Below are positions 8,614 through 17,670 of a stretch of 64,000 nt of DNA, piece after piece. Under the pieces are notes generated by a model, which saw only the letters and a list, made by a program, of their open reading frames with translations, was not told the DNA's origin and did not search any database. The DNA is from Lichenicoccus sp965213775. Its GTDB lineage: Bacteria > Pseudomonadota > Alphaproteobacteria > Acetobacterales > Acetobacteraceae. Where the stretch lies: assembly GCA_965213775.1 (NCBI GenBank), contig CBDCAC010000004.1:496001-560000 (forward strand), in the 5' to 3' direction. Numbering within the stretch: position 1 is the stretch's first letter; the number at the start of each line of letters is the position of its first letter. A program made the translations under genes and the position numbers.

Positions 8614-9797
8614 GATTTCCAGGCCCCGAAGCAGAACCAGCGCACCCCATCGGCCAGTCGCCCGGTATTGTCGTTGATCACGCTGTTGGCAGGCGCCGCG
8701 GCGGCGGCATCCACGGCCTCCGTGCCGAAGAAACCGATCGACGGCACGACGAACTGGACGTAGTCGCCGATGCCGAAACCCGCCTTGGTGCAGAGATGGC
8801 TCGGCTCCTGGTCGCGGAAGGCCTTGGAGAACGGCTCCTCGTTGTAGTAGGCATCCCAGTCGAGGTAGAAGGCGTCGTAGGGTGCCATCTGCGGGTTCGG
8901 CGGCAGCTCCATGTGCAGCATCAGCCCACCGGGACGCAGCACCCGGCGCGCCTCAAGCATGACCGCATCGATGTCTTTCAGCGAAAGCTCGTGCAGGAAC
9001 ATCGACGAGAATACGAGGTCGAACGACTGGTCCGGGAAGTCGAGCGCGCGCGCGTCCATCTGCTTGAAGCCGACCGTCTCGACGCCCTGCAGCCGCGCCC
9101 GCGCGTTGCCGTAGAGCAGCCCCGGTGCTGCCACGTCGACCGCCTGCACCGCCGCCTCCGGATACTGTCGTGCCCACGGTACTGTGTTGTGGCCGATCGT
9201 GCAGCCGACATCGAGAATGGCGGCCGGTTTGAAATCGGGATAACGGCCGGCGATGAAGCGGGCGATCGAGCTACCGATATCGTCGAGGTTGTCGCCCATC
9301 AGGCCGAACGAGAACACCGCCAATCCCTGGTCGTAGATCGCCCCGGTCGTCAGGTCGGCGTCACCGTCAGCGCGCGCATACGAGCCGGGCAGCAGATGGA
9401 CGTCGACTGCCGTGACGTTGGACGGGACCTGGAAACCGGGTTTGGTCACGGCAGGATTGCCGGCTTCAGCCTCGCTCGCGAGAGCTTCGATCCGCGGGCG
9501 CTCCCGCTGCACCACCGGGATCACCGAGTCCCACACCAGACGCTGCGCATTGATCCGCAGCGCGCTGTACAGAGAGAACATCGGATCGCCGCGCAGGGCG
9601 CGATGCACCTCGCTGCCGGTCTTCGGCAGCCGGTTGTTGGCGGCGGAGAAGCCTGGCGCGACACGGTTCTCATAGGCGTGGCGCATGTCGCTGGCGAGGT
9701 CGTTCAGGACGAAGCTGCGTAGCCCCATGACGAAGGTCTGCCTCGCCCGCTCCTCGAGAGTGGGCTGCGGGCGCATGTCATGCTTGAGTGTGAGCAT
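8610..9797 (-). CDS. class I SAM-dependent methyltransferase with long N-terminal helical domain (MT-A)
   Basis: Methyltransferase of 395 residues. Residues 1-190 are a helical extension without a family I can name; the SAM domain begins at AAILDVGCTIGHNT (motif I, about 193-204), with acidic AVDVAAP after strand 2, SFDLVFSSMFLHEL (motif IV region) and LRPGG near 289. The HE pair at about 269-270 and EEPF near 320 recur in the two other methyltransferases of this window (HE and GEPF). The start at 9797 has GGAGA upstream. The gene is coupled to small protein S1 by an ATGA overlap. A small-molecule O-, N- or C-methylation role is likely; no substrate can be inferred. Confidence 0.85.
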   Translation of the reverse strand: MLTLKHDMRPQPTLEERARQTFVMGLRSFVLNDLASDMRHAYENRVAPGFSAANNRLPKTGSEVHRALRGDPMFSLYSALRINAQRLVWDSVIPVVQRERPRIEALASEAEAGNPAVTKPGFQVPSNVTAVDVHLLPGSYARADGDADLTTGAIYDQGLAVFSFGLMGDNLDDIGSSIARFIAGRYPDFKPAAILDVGCTIGHNTVPWARQYPEAAVQAVDVAAPGLLYGNARARLQGVETVGFKQMDARALDFPDQSFDLVFSSMFLHELSLKDIDAVMLEARRVLRPGGLMLHMELPPNPQMAPYDAFYLDWDAYYNEEPFSKAFRDQEPSHLCTKAGFGIGDYVQFVVPSIGFFGTEAVDAAAAAPANSVINDNTGRLADGVRWFCFGAWKS

Positions 9798-10193
9798 CGG
9801 CGCGTTCTCCAGCCGGTTTGCGAGTTACACCAAGCGCGGTGCCTCACCGTCGATGGGTTGGTTTAGAAGCAATAGAACCGGCAACACCAACAAGTTCTAG
9901 TTGTTTGTTCCGCCTGAACACGGCTTGCATTGCAGCATTTTATGCCAAATTTCCTCGGACGAGTGTCTTTCGCGGCCGGAGACTGCCTGTTTAGGCACCT
10001 CCTGCAAGCTATTTAGGCAGACATGCGAGCAGGGGGGCTTCCAATGATCATTCGGCTCGTCCTGATCGAGCAGCGCGAGCGCGTGTGCCACGATGCCCTG
10101 TCATCCGGGAATACCTAGACCTGGCGCAGCCATGACGATCACGAATGGCAGATCGACGCGGCTCACATCTCCAGGAGCCTGATCGAGCGCCGC
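9798..10193. other. intergenic region without a supported gene
   Basis: About 400 bases between methyltransferase A and the isocitrate-lyase-family gene. Short open frames exist, but none has a ribosome site or protein-like composition. The part near 9850-10000 is relatively AT-rich and probably holds the promoter of methyltransferase A. Confidence 0.5.
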
Positions 10194-11054
10194 CTATCGT
10201 TCCCATTTCTTCTCGAACGCCCAGACCTCCTCGAACCCGATCAGCGAGCAGAAGTGCTTGAAATCCATCATCGCGATCTGGGATGTCTCGCCCACTCCGT
10301 CACTCTTCAGGCGCGAAAGCGACTCTCGGATTGCGGCTGCAGCGACCAGCGCGGTCATCGACGGGAAGATCGCAATCGAGTAGCCGATCTCCTTCAACGT
10401 CTGCACGGGCAGAATCGGAGTAAGCCCGCCACTCGCCATGTTCGCGAACATGGGACGGTCGAACGCCGCACATGCCGTCCGCATCTCCTCTTCCGAAGTC
10501 AACGCCTCCGGAAACAGGATGTCGGCACCGGCCTTTGCATAGGCCTCCATGCGACGCATCGTGCCGTCCATACCCTCAGACTGGCGTGCATCGGTGCGCG
10601 CGATGACGAGGAAGTTCTCGCTCTGCCGCGCAGCTACTGCCACCTTGATCTTCGTGACCATGTCCTCAAGCGGTATGAGCCTCTTGAACGGCGTGTGGCC
10701 GCATTTCTTCGGAAATTCCTGATCCTCAATCTGGATCGCGGTGGCGCCCGCCGCCTCGTAGCCGCATACCGTGTGGTGCACGTTCAGCAGTCCGCCATAG
10801 CCGGTGTCGGCATCAGCGATGACGGCCGCGTTCGAGGTCCGCACCAACGTCGCCATGCGATCGACCATCTGCGTGTAGGTCGCTATACCTGCATCCGGCA
10901 GTCCATAGGTTGACGCGGTGAGCCAGTAGCCCGAGCCGTAGACGACGTCGAAGCCGACTTGGTTCGCTATCACGGCAGTAATCATGTCGTGGATGCCAGG
11001 GGCTGCGATGAACTCGCCCTCTGCAAGTTTTCGGCGGAATATTGGATTCGGCAT
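10194..11054 (-). CDS. isocitrate lyase / PEP mutase superfamily enzyme
   Basis: Enzyme of 286 residues of the PEP mutase/isocitrate lyase superfamily, (beta/alpha)8 barrels that make or break C-C or P-C bonds next to a carboxylate using Mg2+. The strand motif DADTGYGG, the metal-binding IQIEDQEFPKKCGH and the lyase signature KKCGH (general base cysteine) are present, which favours a lyase such as methylisocitrate lyase or an oxaloacetate-type lyase over a mutase. The start at 11054 is preceded by GGGAG. It is monocistronic and leftward, next to the IS graveyard. Gene-level identity (for example prpB) is not supported, because no prp genes adjoin it. Confidence 0.87.
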   Translation of the reverse strand: MPNPIFRRKLAEGEFIAAPGIHDMITAVIANQVGFDVVYGSGYWLTASTYGLPDAGIATYTQMVDRMATLVRTSNAAVIADADTGYGGLLNVHHTVCGYEAAGATAIQIEDQEFPKKCGHTPFKRLIPLEDMVTKIKVAVAARQSENFLVIARTDARQSEGMDGTMRRMEAYAKAGADILFPEALTSEEEMRTACAAFDRPMFANMASGGLTPILPVQTLKEIGYSIAIFPSMTALVAAAAIRESLSRLKSDGVGETSQIAMMDFKHFCSLIGFEEVWAFEKKWER

Positions 11055-11191
11055 GGTAATGCTCCCGTCGTCGTATGGGTCAGCGCATTCCATCAATACG
11101 GTTCTGCCGGCACCCGTGCCAGAGAACAATTTAGTGGGATCCCGGTTGCTGACCTGTCATTGCTGGCAACTGGGACGAGTGGACTGACGCG

Positions 11192-11437
11192 ATGAACTAC
11201 CCGTGCTGTGGCTCCGCTCAGGTAGCCGAGCGGCCGGAGCCCACGACGCGAGGCTACCGGCGGTTCCGCTGCCGAGCCTGCGGACGACAGCTCGACGAGC
11301 GCAGCGGCGGCGTGCTGAACCTGGCCTACCTGCCCAGCGACATCATCGCCTTCGTGATGTTCTGCCGGCTCCGCTACCGGCTGACCCTGCGCGACCTGAG
11401 CGAGATCCTGGCACTGCGCGGCATCGAGGTGAGCTAG
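11192..11437 (+). pseudogene. IS6-like transposase, N-terminal fragment cut by the IS5 element
   Basis: An 81-residue frame with a zinc ribbon (CCGS ... FRCRACGRQ) and the stretch RLRYRLTLRDLSEILALRG, which is the N-terminus of IS6-type DDE transposases. The frame stops exactly where the IS5 element begins at 11437: the TAG stop uses the first base of that element. The sequence on the far side of the IS5 copy is not the rest of this transposase, so the element was further rearranged or deleted after insertion. A second decayed zinc-ribbon fragment of the same kind lies at 29148-29480. Confidence 0.75.
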
Positions 11438-12269
11438 GCTTCGGACCCATCAGCGGGATTCCCATCAGCTGCAGTCTGTGATGCTCTCCTTGCAATGGGA
11501 GGTGCGGATGGCGACGGAATTCTGGCTGAGCGAGCGGCAATGGAAGCGCCTGGCGCCGCTGTTGCCGCGCAAGTCGCGTGGCGTGCCGCGAGTGGATGAT
11601 CGCAGGGTGATCAGCGGCATCGTGCACGGGCTGAGATCAGGTGGTCGATGGGTCGATGCACCGGCGATCCACGCGCCATATAAAACTCTCTACAACCGGT
11701 TCGTCCGCTGGGGCGCCGCCGGAATATGGCAGCGTCTGTTCCAGACGCTTGCGGTAGCAGGCGGGCCTCCTGCCGAGCTTCTCCTCGACAGCACCCACAT
11801 CAAGGCCCGCGGCTGCGCCGCTGGAGGAAAAGGGGGTGCCAAGTCCAGGCCATCGGCGTCAGCCGCGGTGGCCGCACCACCAAGATCCATGCCCTGACCG
11901 ATGGCCTCGGGCGCCTGGTCGCCTTCTGTCTCACCGCAGGCCATGTCGCTGACTGTCGCGCCGCTGAGGGGCTGCTGCATGGACTGCCCCACAATGCCTT
12001 GGTCATGGCAGATCGTGCCTACGACACCAACGCCATCCGCCAGCAGATCGAGCAGCAGGACGCAGTTCCGAACATCCCCCAAGCGCACCCGGATCTGGAA
12101 AAGCTGCTTCAGCCGAGCGCTCTACCGCCGCCGCAACGCGGTCGAGCGCATGTTTGTCGGCTGAAGGACTACCGCAGGATCGCCACCCGCTACGACAAGC
12201 TCGCGACTACCTTCGCCAGCAGTGTCTACCTCGCCGCCGCCATCAGCTTCTGGTTGTGAGTCCGGAGCC
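11437..12269 (+). mobile_element. IS5-family element (IS427/IS1031-like), about 833 bp
   Basis: Imperfect terminal inverted repeats bound the element: GGCTTCGGACCCA at the left end (11437-11449) and GTGAGTCCGGAGCC at the right end (12256-12269), whose reverse complement is GGCTCCGGACTCAC. Between them lies a two-frame IS5-type transposase. No clean target duplication is visible, and the flanks belong to unrelated genes (an IS6-like fragment and an XF1762-like fragment), which suggests later rearrangement. Confidence 0.78.
11508..12259 (+). pseudogene. IS5-family transposase with inactivating frameshifts
   Basis: The first frame (MATEFWLSERQ onward, start 11508 with GGGAGG upstream) carries the first catalytic Asp in LLLDSTHIKARG. 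At the AAAAGGGGG run near 11828 reading moves to the -1 frame (GVSRGGRTTKIHALTDGLG, then MADRAYDTN with the second Asp), as in frameshifting IS5-group elements. A further indel near 12078 and a compensating one near 12155 put about 25 residues out of frame, including YRRRNAVERMF, which supplies the catalytic Glu. The final LKDYRRIATRYDKLA is back in frame. The product would therefore lack a complete DDE triad. Confidence 0.8.
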
Positions 12270-12270
12270 A

Positions 12271-12500
12271 GCACAACGTGCGGAGGTGACCCGGCTTTGC
12301 ATCCGACGTGACATCCCGCCGGCATTGGCCTGGAAAGGTTGCTCACTCCTCTATGGCTGGGCTGCACGAGAAGCCAAGGCTCGCGGCTTCGGCAGGATCA
12401 TCAGCTACATACGTCGGATGGAAGAAGCTACCAGCCTTCGCGCCGCCGGCTGGGTCTGTGAGGGGCCAGCGGGAGGCCGAAGCTGGAACTGGGGCCGCCG
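12271..12500 (+). pseudogene. XF1762-like (GNAT-type) phage/plasmid protein, 3' fragment
   Basis: One frame reads EVTRLCIRRDIPPALAWKG, CSLLYGWAAREAKARGFGRI and TSLRAAGWVCEG, matching the C-terminal half of XF1762-family proteins, which are acetyltransferase-like and common on phages and plasmids. The N-terminal half is missing: the sequence begins abruptly at the IS5 right end. The 3' end runs without a stop into the antisense of the DarB-like fragment, so there is a second junction near 12500. It is a truncated remnant, called from remembered family pattern. Confidence 0.5.
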
Positions 12501-13778
12501 GTCGGAGCGGGCGCTGTCGGTCCACACCCAACGCTCGAAGGCGCTCTTGATCCTGGCCAGCTTCTCTTCGGCCGCCTCGGTCTCCTGGGCGTTGCGCTCG
12601 CGCCGCTCGCGGTCGTCCTCGCGGATGACGTCGAAGATCTGCGGGGTGGCGCTGTTCAGCGCCTTGTCCAGCGACCAGCAGGCCACCTCGGCGCAGTGGA
12701 ACACCTGGCAGGCGACGCCGCTCACCTCGCCCGCGAAGGCGGCCACGTCCTCGGCCGGGATCCATGGCGCCCCGAGCCGGGCGGTGATGTCGGAGGGACG
12801 CAGATCCTCCGGCTGCACCCGACGCAGCGCCTCGACGTTGCGGCGGAAGCGCACGTCCCGCGCCACCCCGGCCTCTGCCGCTGCCAGCTTGCTGCGCACG
12901 GCGCCGGACAGCGCCTCGTCGGCGGCGATCCACACATCCTGCGCGTCGGTGATGCGGGCAGGATCGAGGAACACCGCCTCGCCCAGCTCGGCCAGCACCT
13001 GCTCGAGCGTGCGTCCCAGCAGCTCGCCGATGCGGGCCAGGTCGACGTGCCCGACCTCGTGCAGCGTCACCGCCAGGGCATCCGCCGCCGAGACGATCCG
13101 CGGCTCGACCGGCGGGTGGATCACCCGCTCGCTGAACACCGGGCCGCGCCGGCCGGTGTCGCTCTCCTCGTCTTAGTCTTCGATCGACGACACCAGCCAC
13201 ACGTCCGGGTCGTCCAGGAACGGCTGCAGGTTCGGCCGCCGCTGGGTCTCGCGCTCCTCGAGGCGAGGCTCTGCCGCCACCGCTTCGTCCTGGGGAGCCA
13301 CCTCGGCCGACGCGTCGTCATGGTCCGCCGCATCCGCAAGGGCGAGCGGATCCTCCTCTCCAGGATCCCCACTACTTGCTGCCTTGCCCTGGCTCCGCTT
13401 GATCTCGACCATGCGGGTGGTGGTGACGACGCGGTTGATCGGGCTGAACTGCCGGGTGAAGTTATGGTAGGCCGTGTGCAGCCGCACCTGCTCCACACCC
13501 CACCGCTCGTTGGCCTCCTGCGCAAGCAGCACCGCGTCCCGCACCGGGATCAGCGCCATGATGATGCGGGCGTGCTTGTCGAAGACCCCCTCCTTGCTGT
13601 GCACCGAGCGGATCCGCACCGCGACCGGCACGCCATCCACCACCTGGTGCAGCCAGTTGCCGTCCAGCAGCAGGTAGGAGCCTTCGCGGGTCGTGGCACC
13701 TTCCGCCGCCGTGCCGGTGAAGCGTGACTGCGGGCGCGTCCGCTCCCGGGGCACCGCCTCCGTCATCGGGAAGGGCAT
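12405..13778 (-). pseudogene. fragment of a large plasmid/phage DNA methylase-helicase (DarB-like)
   Basis: One reading frame from about 13778 down to 12405 resembles the central part of very large N-6 methylase/helicase proteins of plasmids and phages (DarB-type). Recognisable blocks are EGVFDKHARIIMALIPVRDA, NFTRQFSPINRV, RRPNLQPFLDDPDVWLVSSI, SAADALAVTLHEVG, PSDITARLGAPWIP and RIKSAFERWVWTD. A single in-frame stop (TAA near 13173, replacing the usual Tyr after SSIED) splits it; the frame is otherwise continuous. Similarity ends near 12490, where it meets the XF1762-like fragment. Methylase motifs and helicase motifs lie outside, so it is a dead internal piece. Confidence 0.6.
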
Positions 13779-14033
13779 GCGGCCGTCGCCGTCGCCAGGG
13801 CCTGCGTCAGCGTGTCGGTGAGGCTGCCATCCTCCCGGCCCGGCAGGTGTGGGCCGGACCGTCGGGCGAACTGGTCCAGGCGTGCCGGCCCAGCACCATT
13901 TCCGGACAGGGACGCGATTCATTGCTAATTGGGAATTCGGGCATGAGAAGATGATAGACATGCCTGTGTCATACAGCTTTAGTAGGCAAGATCGCAGGAC
14001 CTCTGAGCAACCCGTAATTCTGTTGATCCCCGC

Positions 14034-14259
14034 CTTCAACAAAACATCACCGACTTGGCACGTCTCATTGCTTCAGAGGCTGGTGGAGAAAATGAAGCGG
14101 CGCAGACGATGGTCGGTTGGGCGGCCATTAACCGCATGAGGACACGGAGCAACCCATTTCTATATGCCCAGCGCCACGCCGAAGGAGAATGACACGAACA
14201 TAAGACCTCAGGACAACATCCGTGGCGGTCTGGAGACGGTCAATGGCGCATACTGAGTG
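14034..14259 (+). pseudogene. remnant of a cell-wall-hydrolase-like gene
   Basis: A frame reading ITDLARLIASEAGGENEAAQ, then MVGWAAINRMRTRSN, looks like the start of SleB/lysozyme-like cell-wall hydrolases. It hits a stop near 14190, and the next frame continues NIRPQDNIRGGLETVNGAY to a stop near 14259. A third short frame (PDWTTQYQ ... FKFYRGN) ends at 14362, immediately before the start of the next gene. The pieces look like one frameshifted gene. The family call is weak. Confidence 0.35.
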
Positions 14260-14362
14260 GGAGGCCAGTGCGAAATTATCAACCAGACTGGACGACACAA
14301 TATCAAATGGTATTTATTCCATCCATTCCTGAGAAGGCTTTCAAGTTCTACAGGGGGAACTA

Positions 14363-14982
14363 GTGCTGGCGCTTTCGAGTAAGCACTTCTTCCGACTGAT
14401 CTGCGCCATCCTGCTTATCTCGACGACGCCAGGAGCGTGCGTTGCGGCGCCCTGGGATCCAAACTATACCGCACCATTCTGGCATGATGTCGAGGAAGCC
14501 GCCACTCATGCTAGGACGAGTCACTGCGTGACATTATCCTGCAAGGCAATCATCGTCATCGATGATCTTATCACAATCGATAATGTGAAATTCAAGGATG
14601 TCAACAAAGCTCGACGTATTCACGCGAGGTCGCAAGAGCCTCCGCCCGTAGCCTCAACAGCGTGCCTCTCGACCACCCGGACATGTTCGAGACGGTCTGC
14701 CGGACGAGTGCTGCACTCCTTTCCCGCTTCCACAACGGCCCCAACGTTCCTGACATGATCGTGCCGGTCGAGCTCTTGACTGAAGGCGTGGACATGGACA
14801 TTCGCAATCATGGCCACTGCGTGGACCAACTGATCAAGGCACTTCCATCAGACCCGGCCAATGTCGAGATACGGCTCGATGCACACATCATTTGCGTCAA
14901 CGGCGACGATAACCACCGTCGCACGCGAGCAGACTGCGACACGCTGATCCCTGGTCTTACCGATCCTGCACTTGCTCCCTAG
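14363..14982 (+). pseudogene. frameshifted exported protein, paralogue of the gene at 58575-59189
   Basis: A GTG start with a strong GGGGGAA site gives a signal peptide (FFRLICAILLISTTPGACVA) and then CVTLSCKAIIVIDDL. Around 14600-14640 the frame must change to continue as NSVPLDHPDMFETVC, VDMDIRNHGHCVDQLIKALP and RLDAHIICVNGDDNH, ending at 14982. The composite aligns along its length with the intact protein at 58575-59189 (CEAIIVIHEL, VSLDHRETYGAVC, DMDVRDHGHCAHDLVDALP, RIDARDTCIAGDENHH). Shared cysteines suggest a disulfide-bonded periplasmic or secreted domain. The function is unknown. Confidence 0.7.
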
Positions 14983-15147
14983 CCCGAACGTATCATGTGA
15001 GAGGCGGATTTTGCTGAAGTCTTAGTATTTCTGGTGGCGACTTGTGCGCGAGCGTAGCTTCTGACGATTGTATTTGCATAACGACACTATTCTCTTGCAG
15101 ATGGCTGCGAAACCGAGAAATGCTGCCGCATCATCTCGATCATCAGC

Positions 15148-15351
15148 CTAGCCAGGATCTTTGATCCTCGCGTTTTTGTCATCGTCTCCGCTATCCTCGG
15201 CTTCTGACGCCTCCGGCTTCCGGAAACCGAGCTCTACTTCTTGAGCCATGACATCGTCAGCCTTTGCGGCCTTTGGCTCAGGCGCATGCCAAGCTCCAGC
15301 CCAATCGTCTCTCATCCACGATTCAAGAAGCCGACGCAGGCGACCGAGCAT
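15148..15351 (-). CDS. possible small acidic protein
   Basis: A 67-residue frame beginning MLGRLRRLLESWMRDDWAGA with a highly charged, acidic C-terminal half (EASEAEDSGDDDKNARIKDPG region). The composition is protein-like and unlike the arginine-rich shadow frames around it. No homologue is recognised and no strong ribosome site is visible. It may instead be another decayed piece of the mobile region. Confidence 0.3.
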   Translation of the reverse strand: MLGRLRRLLESWMRDDWAGAWHAPEPKAAKADDVMAQEVELGFRKPEASEAEDSGDDDKNARIKDPG

Positions 15352-15449
15352 GGCGTATGGCCTTGGACATGTAATTACATCCTCCTCGCCTACGCTATGA
15401 CTGGCAGAACGGATGCACGACGGCCTCGTTGATCGCGGGTATCTCCAGG

Positions 15450-15924
15450 TTAGAGCCCACGCCTGTCACAGATGTCGCAAGCTTCGGATACCGCTGCGTC
15501 CAGCTTCGACGTGATCTCGGTGAGCTTTTCGTCGGCTAATACTCGAAGGCTCGTTATTCCCTTCTTGCCCCGGCCACGCGTCACCCAGGGCCGCGCGCAC
15601 CAGGTTCGGCCGCTCCAGCACCGGCCGGAAGATCCTGCCCCTGTCCGCCAGCGGGTCCAGGTGGACGGCACGCTTGATCGTGCAGCCGAAGCGGCGCTCG
15701 TAGGCGACCAGGCGGCCGCACCATTCGGGCGAGATGTGGCGGATGGTCGAGAAGTACGAGGCCGACCCGAAGATGCACGACATGCACGACATGCACGACA
15801 TGCACGACAGGCGGCTGAAGCCGAGCCGGCAGGGCAACACCGGCACGATGCGGTGCCGGGGATCAACTCCCAGATCACGGCCTCCGGGAACCCATGCAAC
15901 GGACCTTAATGATCGACATGGCAC
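15450..15924 (-). pseudogene. decayed gene of unknown family with a 9-bp tandem repeat
   Basis: Two leftward frames together read like one protein: SASYFSTIRHISPEWCGRLV, AYERRFGCTIKRAVHLDP and RPVLERPNLVRAALGDAWPG in one frame, then KKGITSLRVLADEKLTEITS to DICDRRGL in another, so a frameshift lies near 15565. Four perfect copies of ATGCACGAC (15773-15808) interrupt the upstream part. I do not recognise the family; plasmid or phage origin is likely from the neighbourhood. Confidence 0.35.
15773..15808. repeat. four tandem copies of a 9-bp unit (ATGCACGAC)
   Basis: Four perfect head-to-tail copies of ATGCACGAC. The unit is a multiple of three and sits inside a decayed leftward gene, so it would give an in-frame tripeptide repeat (SCM on the minus strand). 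Confidence 0.9.
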
Positions 15925-16109
15925 GCTGGCCGGTCGTTCGAGGGATCCGTGTTCGTGGACAACGTCGTCGCGGCGCGTTGGGTGAAGGCGTTCCTAGCTG
16001 CCGCCCAAGGAGCGGGCTGTAAAGCTGGGAATGGCGTGCAGTTGGTCGAGGCGGTGCAGGAGATGGTGCTGGACTTCATGCTCGGCCATTGATCCCTTGG
16101 GATTGGGGT

Positions 16110-16138
16110 TGAGGTTGCCCCGATCTCGTGGACGGTTT
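16110..16138. repeat. orphan IS3-element end
   Basis: The 29 bases starting TGAGGTTGCCCCGATCTCGT are identical to the left end of the IS3 element at 36593. No transposase accompanies this copy, so it marks a lost or deleted IS of the same type. Confidence 0.65.
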
Positions 16139-16385
16139 TGCGGCATTAGGCAGCAAGCACACCTAAACAGAAGCATACGGCATGCTTGCTGACCGGCTAG
16201 AACGCTTGCTCAATCCTGGGGCAAGCTTCCGCCCTCAGGGAGCAACCACACCAACGTGCGAAATCAGGGGGTTACGGCCGCTCTGATGCGGCTTTGCAAT
16301 CGCAGATGGGAACGCGCGCTAAGGCGGCGGCCGTTCAGGCTTCGACCCTGCTCATCCTCGACGGGCGTTTCGCAGTCCGGCTAGG

Positions 16386-17026
16386 GTGGCCTTCATGCGG
16401 TTCAACCCATTGCGCACGCTCCCAAGCGAGTTCGTCGGTACTGCTTTCATCGCAATTTTCGCGGCGGCCGCTCCTTTGAGTTGGTGGCTTCGTTTATGTC
16501 TCCTGTTTCTGGCGTGCGCGTTTGCGGCTGACCTGGTTCGCCGAGCCAGGTGGCCGTTGCTCGTCAAGGTCTTTGTCGGAACTGCATCGTGTTTGATACT
16601 GGCGGGGATCATCGGCCCGGCAGTTCGTGCGGATTACCAATCCCGCACGCTGGATGACGCTGGAAGCGTTCCCCTCGATCAGGTCGATCCATCGACTCCG
16701 CTCGCTGACGCGAGCCTTGAAAAGCTCGGCGATATCCTCAAGAACCACAATGATCTGCAAACCGCCGCCACGATCCGAGCCCACATAGGAAGGCCAATTT
16801 CAGGGTCCGGAAAGATCCTCTTCGTAGGAACTACGGGAGAAGTGACGATCTCCACCAAGAGTCTTGGAATGGCTGCGAGTATGGGGACAAGTACCGGGGC
16901 TACCTCACGACCATTAACGTCGGGGACACCGTAAGCTTCCGCGGCATTCTATATGCTACTATGGCTTCCTCGCTGATACTTCGTGCATGCGAGCCGGATA
17001 CATCCAGTTCAGAAGCGACAAAGTGA
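16386..17026 (+). pseudogene. membrane protein with a probable C-terminal frameshift
   Basis: The open frame at 16386-16934 (182 residues, or from the ATG at 16395) has three hydrophobic segments near the N-terminus (FVGTAFIAIFAAAAPLSWWL, LCLLFLACAFAADLV and CLILAGIIGPAV) and then a soluble domain. Near its end the +1 frame reads CEYGDKYRGYLTTINVGDTV followed by SFRGILYATMASSLILRACE to a stop at 17026. This is protein-like, whereas the annotated frame ends in low-complexity TGATSRPLTSGTP. An indel around 16830-16870 probably broke the original gene. The family is unknown. Confidence 0.45.
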
Positions 17027-17121
17027 TCGGTTCCTATGGTGGCTAGTACTCACAATCGAGCGCCAGCGGTTGCAACCGGCAATTTCATAGGATCTGGAGT
17101 TACGGCCGGAGCATACTTGGC

Positions 17122-17670
17122 TTACTGACGCGGCCTCGGCTCAATCCCCGGCCAATTCGTGGCGTCCGGCGGCACGGTCGAGCACCAGCGTTCAGCCTCG
17201 GGGTCGCCATCTAAAAACGCTGCTAGTCGATCCCAACGCTCTTCACACTCGGGCCAAAGAACGTCGCGGAGCTGGTAGAAGCCCGGAGGCCAGACGTGAA
17301 AGAGGGCCGCCACCCATAGCGAAGGTACAAGGTGAACGTGCGGGTTCCAGATCGAGGTTCCTCCGCTGGACGAACCGCTCTGGTCCTCCTGTAGATCGAC
17401 AAGGGCGAACCACAAACGGTTCGAGGCTCCGGCTTCTCCGAGCGCCGAGACGCGCCATTCCCGGCACTTGTGCGAAAAACTGGTCTTCTGCGCCCACCTG
17501 GAGGTCTTCACCTGGAGCGCGATCGTGCGTGATCCGTCGTCCTTGGATGCGATGAGGTCGACGCTCGGGGCGTTGCCGATCGTTATCGCGGCATGGATAC
17601 CCCCGCACGGAGAGACAACAGGCGACGTGATACTGGCCAGCGCTGCCGACGAGCTGTGATCTTCCGCGCA
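17122..17670 (-). pseudogene. 5'-truncated gene of a possible PD-(D/E)xK-like hypothetical family
   Basis: A continuous leftward frame reads GGIHAAITIGNAPSVDLIAS, KDDGSRTIALQVKTSRW and EWRVSALGEAGASN, ending RWCSTVPPDATNWPG. The D ... QVK spacing (VDLIAS ... ALQVK) resembles a PD-(D/E)xK nuclease core with Glu replaced by Gln, common in uncharacterised proteins next to mobile DNA. No ATG, GTG or TTG occurs upstream in frame before the coding signal fades near 17670, except an internal GTG at 17511 that would remove the D motif. It is therefore probably a decayed gene. Confidence 0.45.

Noticed and set aside
8610..9797. Methyltransferase-small protein pair as a toxin-antitoxin or restriction-modification unit
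   Set aside because: The methyltransferases lack DNA-methylase motifs (DPPY, NPPY, PCQ) and the small proteins lack toxin or nuclease motifs.
9897..10091. A 64-codon leftward frame in the gap before the lyase gene
   Set aside because: No ribosome site and protein-unlike composition; probably leader DNA.
15773..15808. Short direct repeats considered as a CRISPR array
   Set aside because: The 9-bp units are contiguous without spacers, and no cas genes are near.
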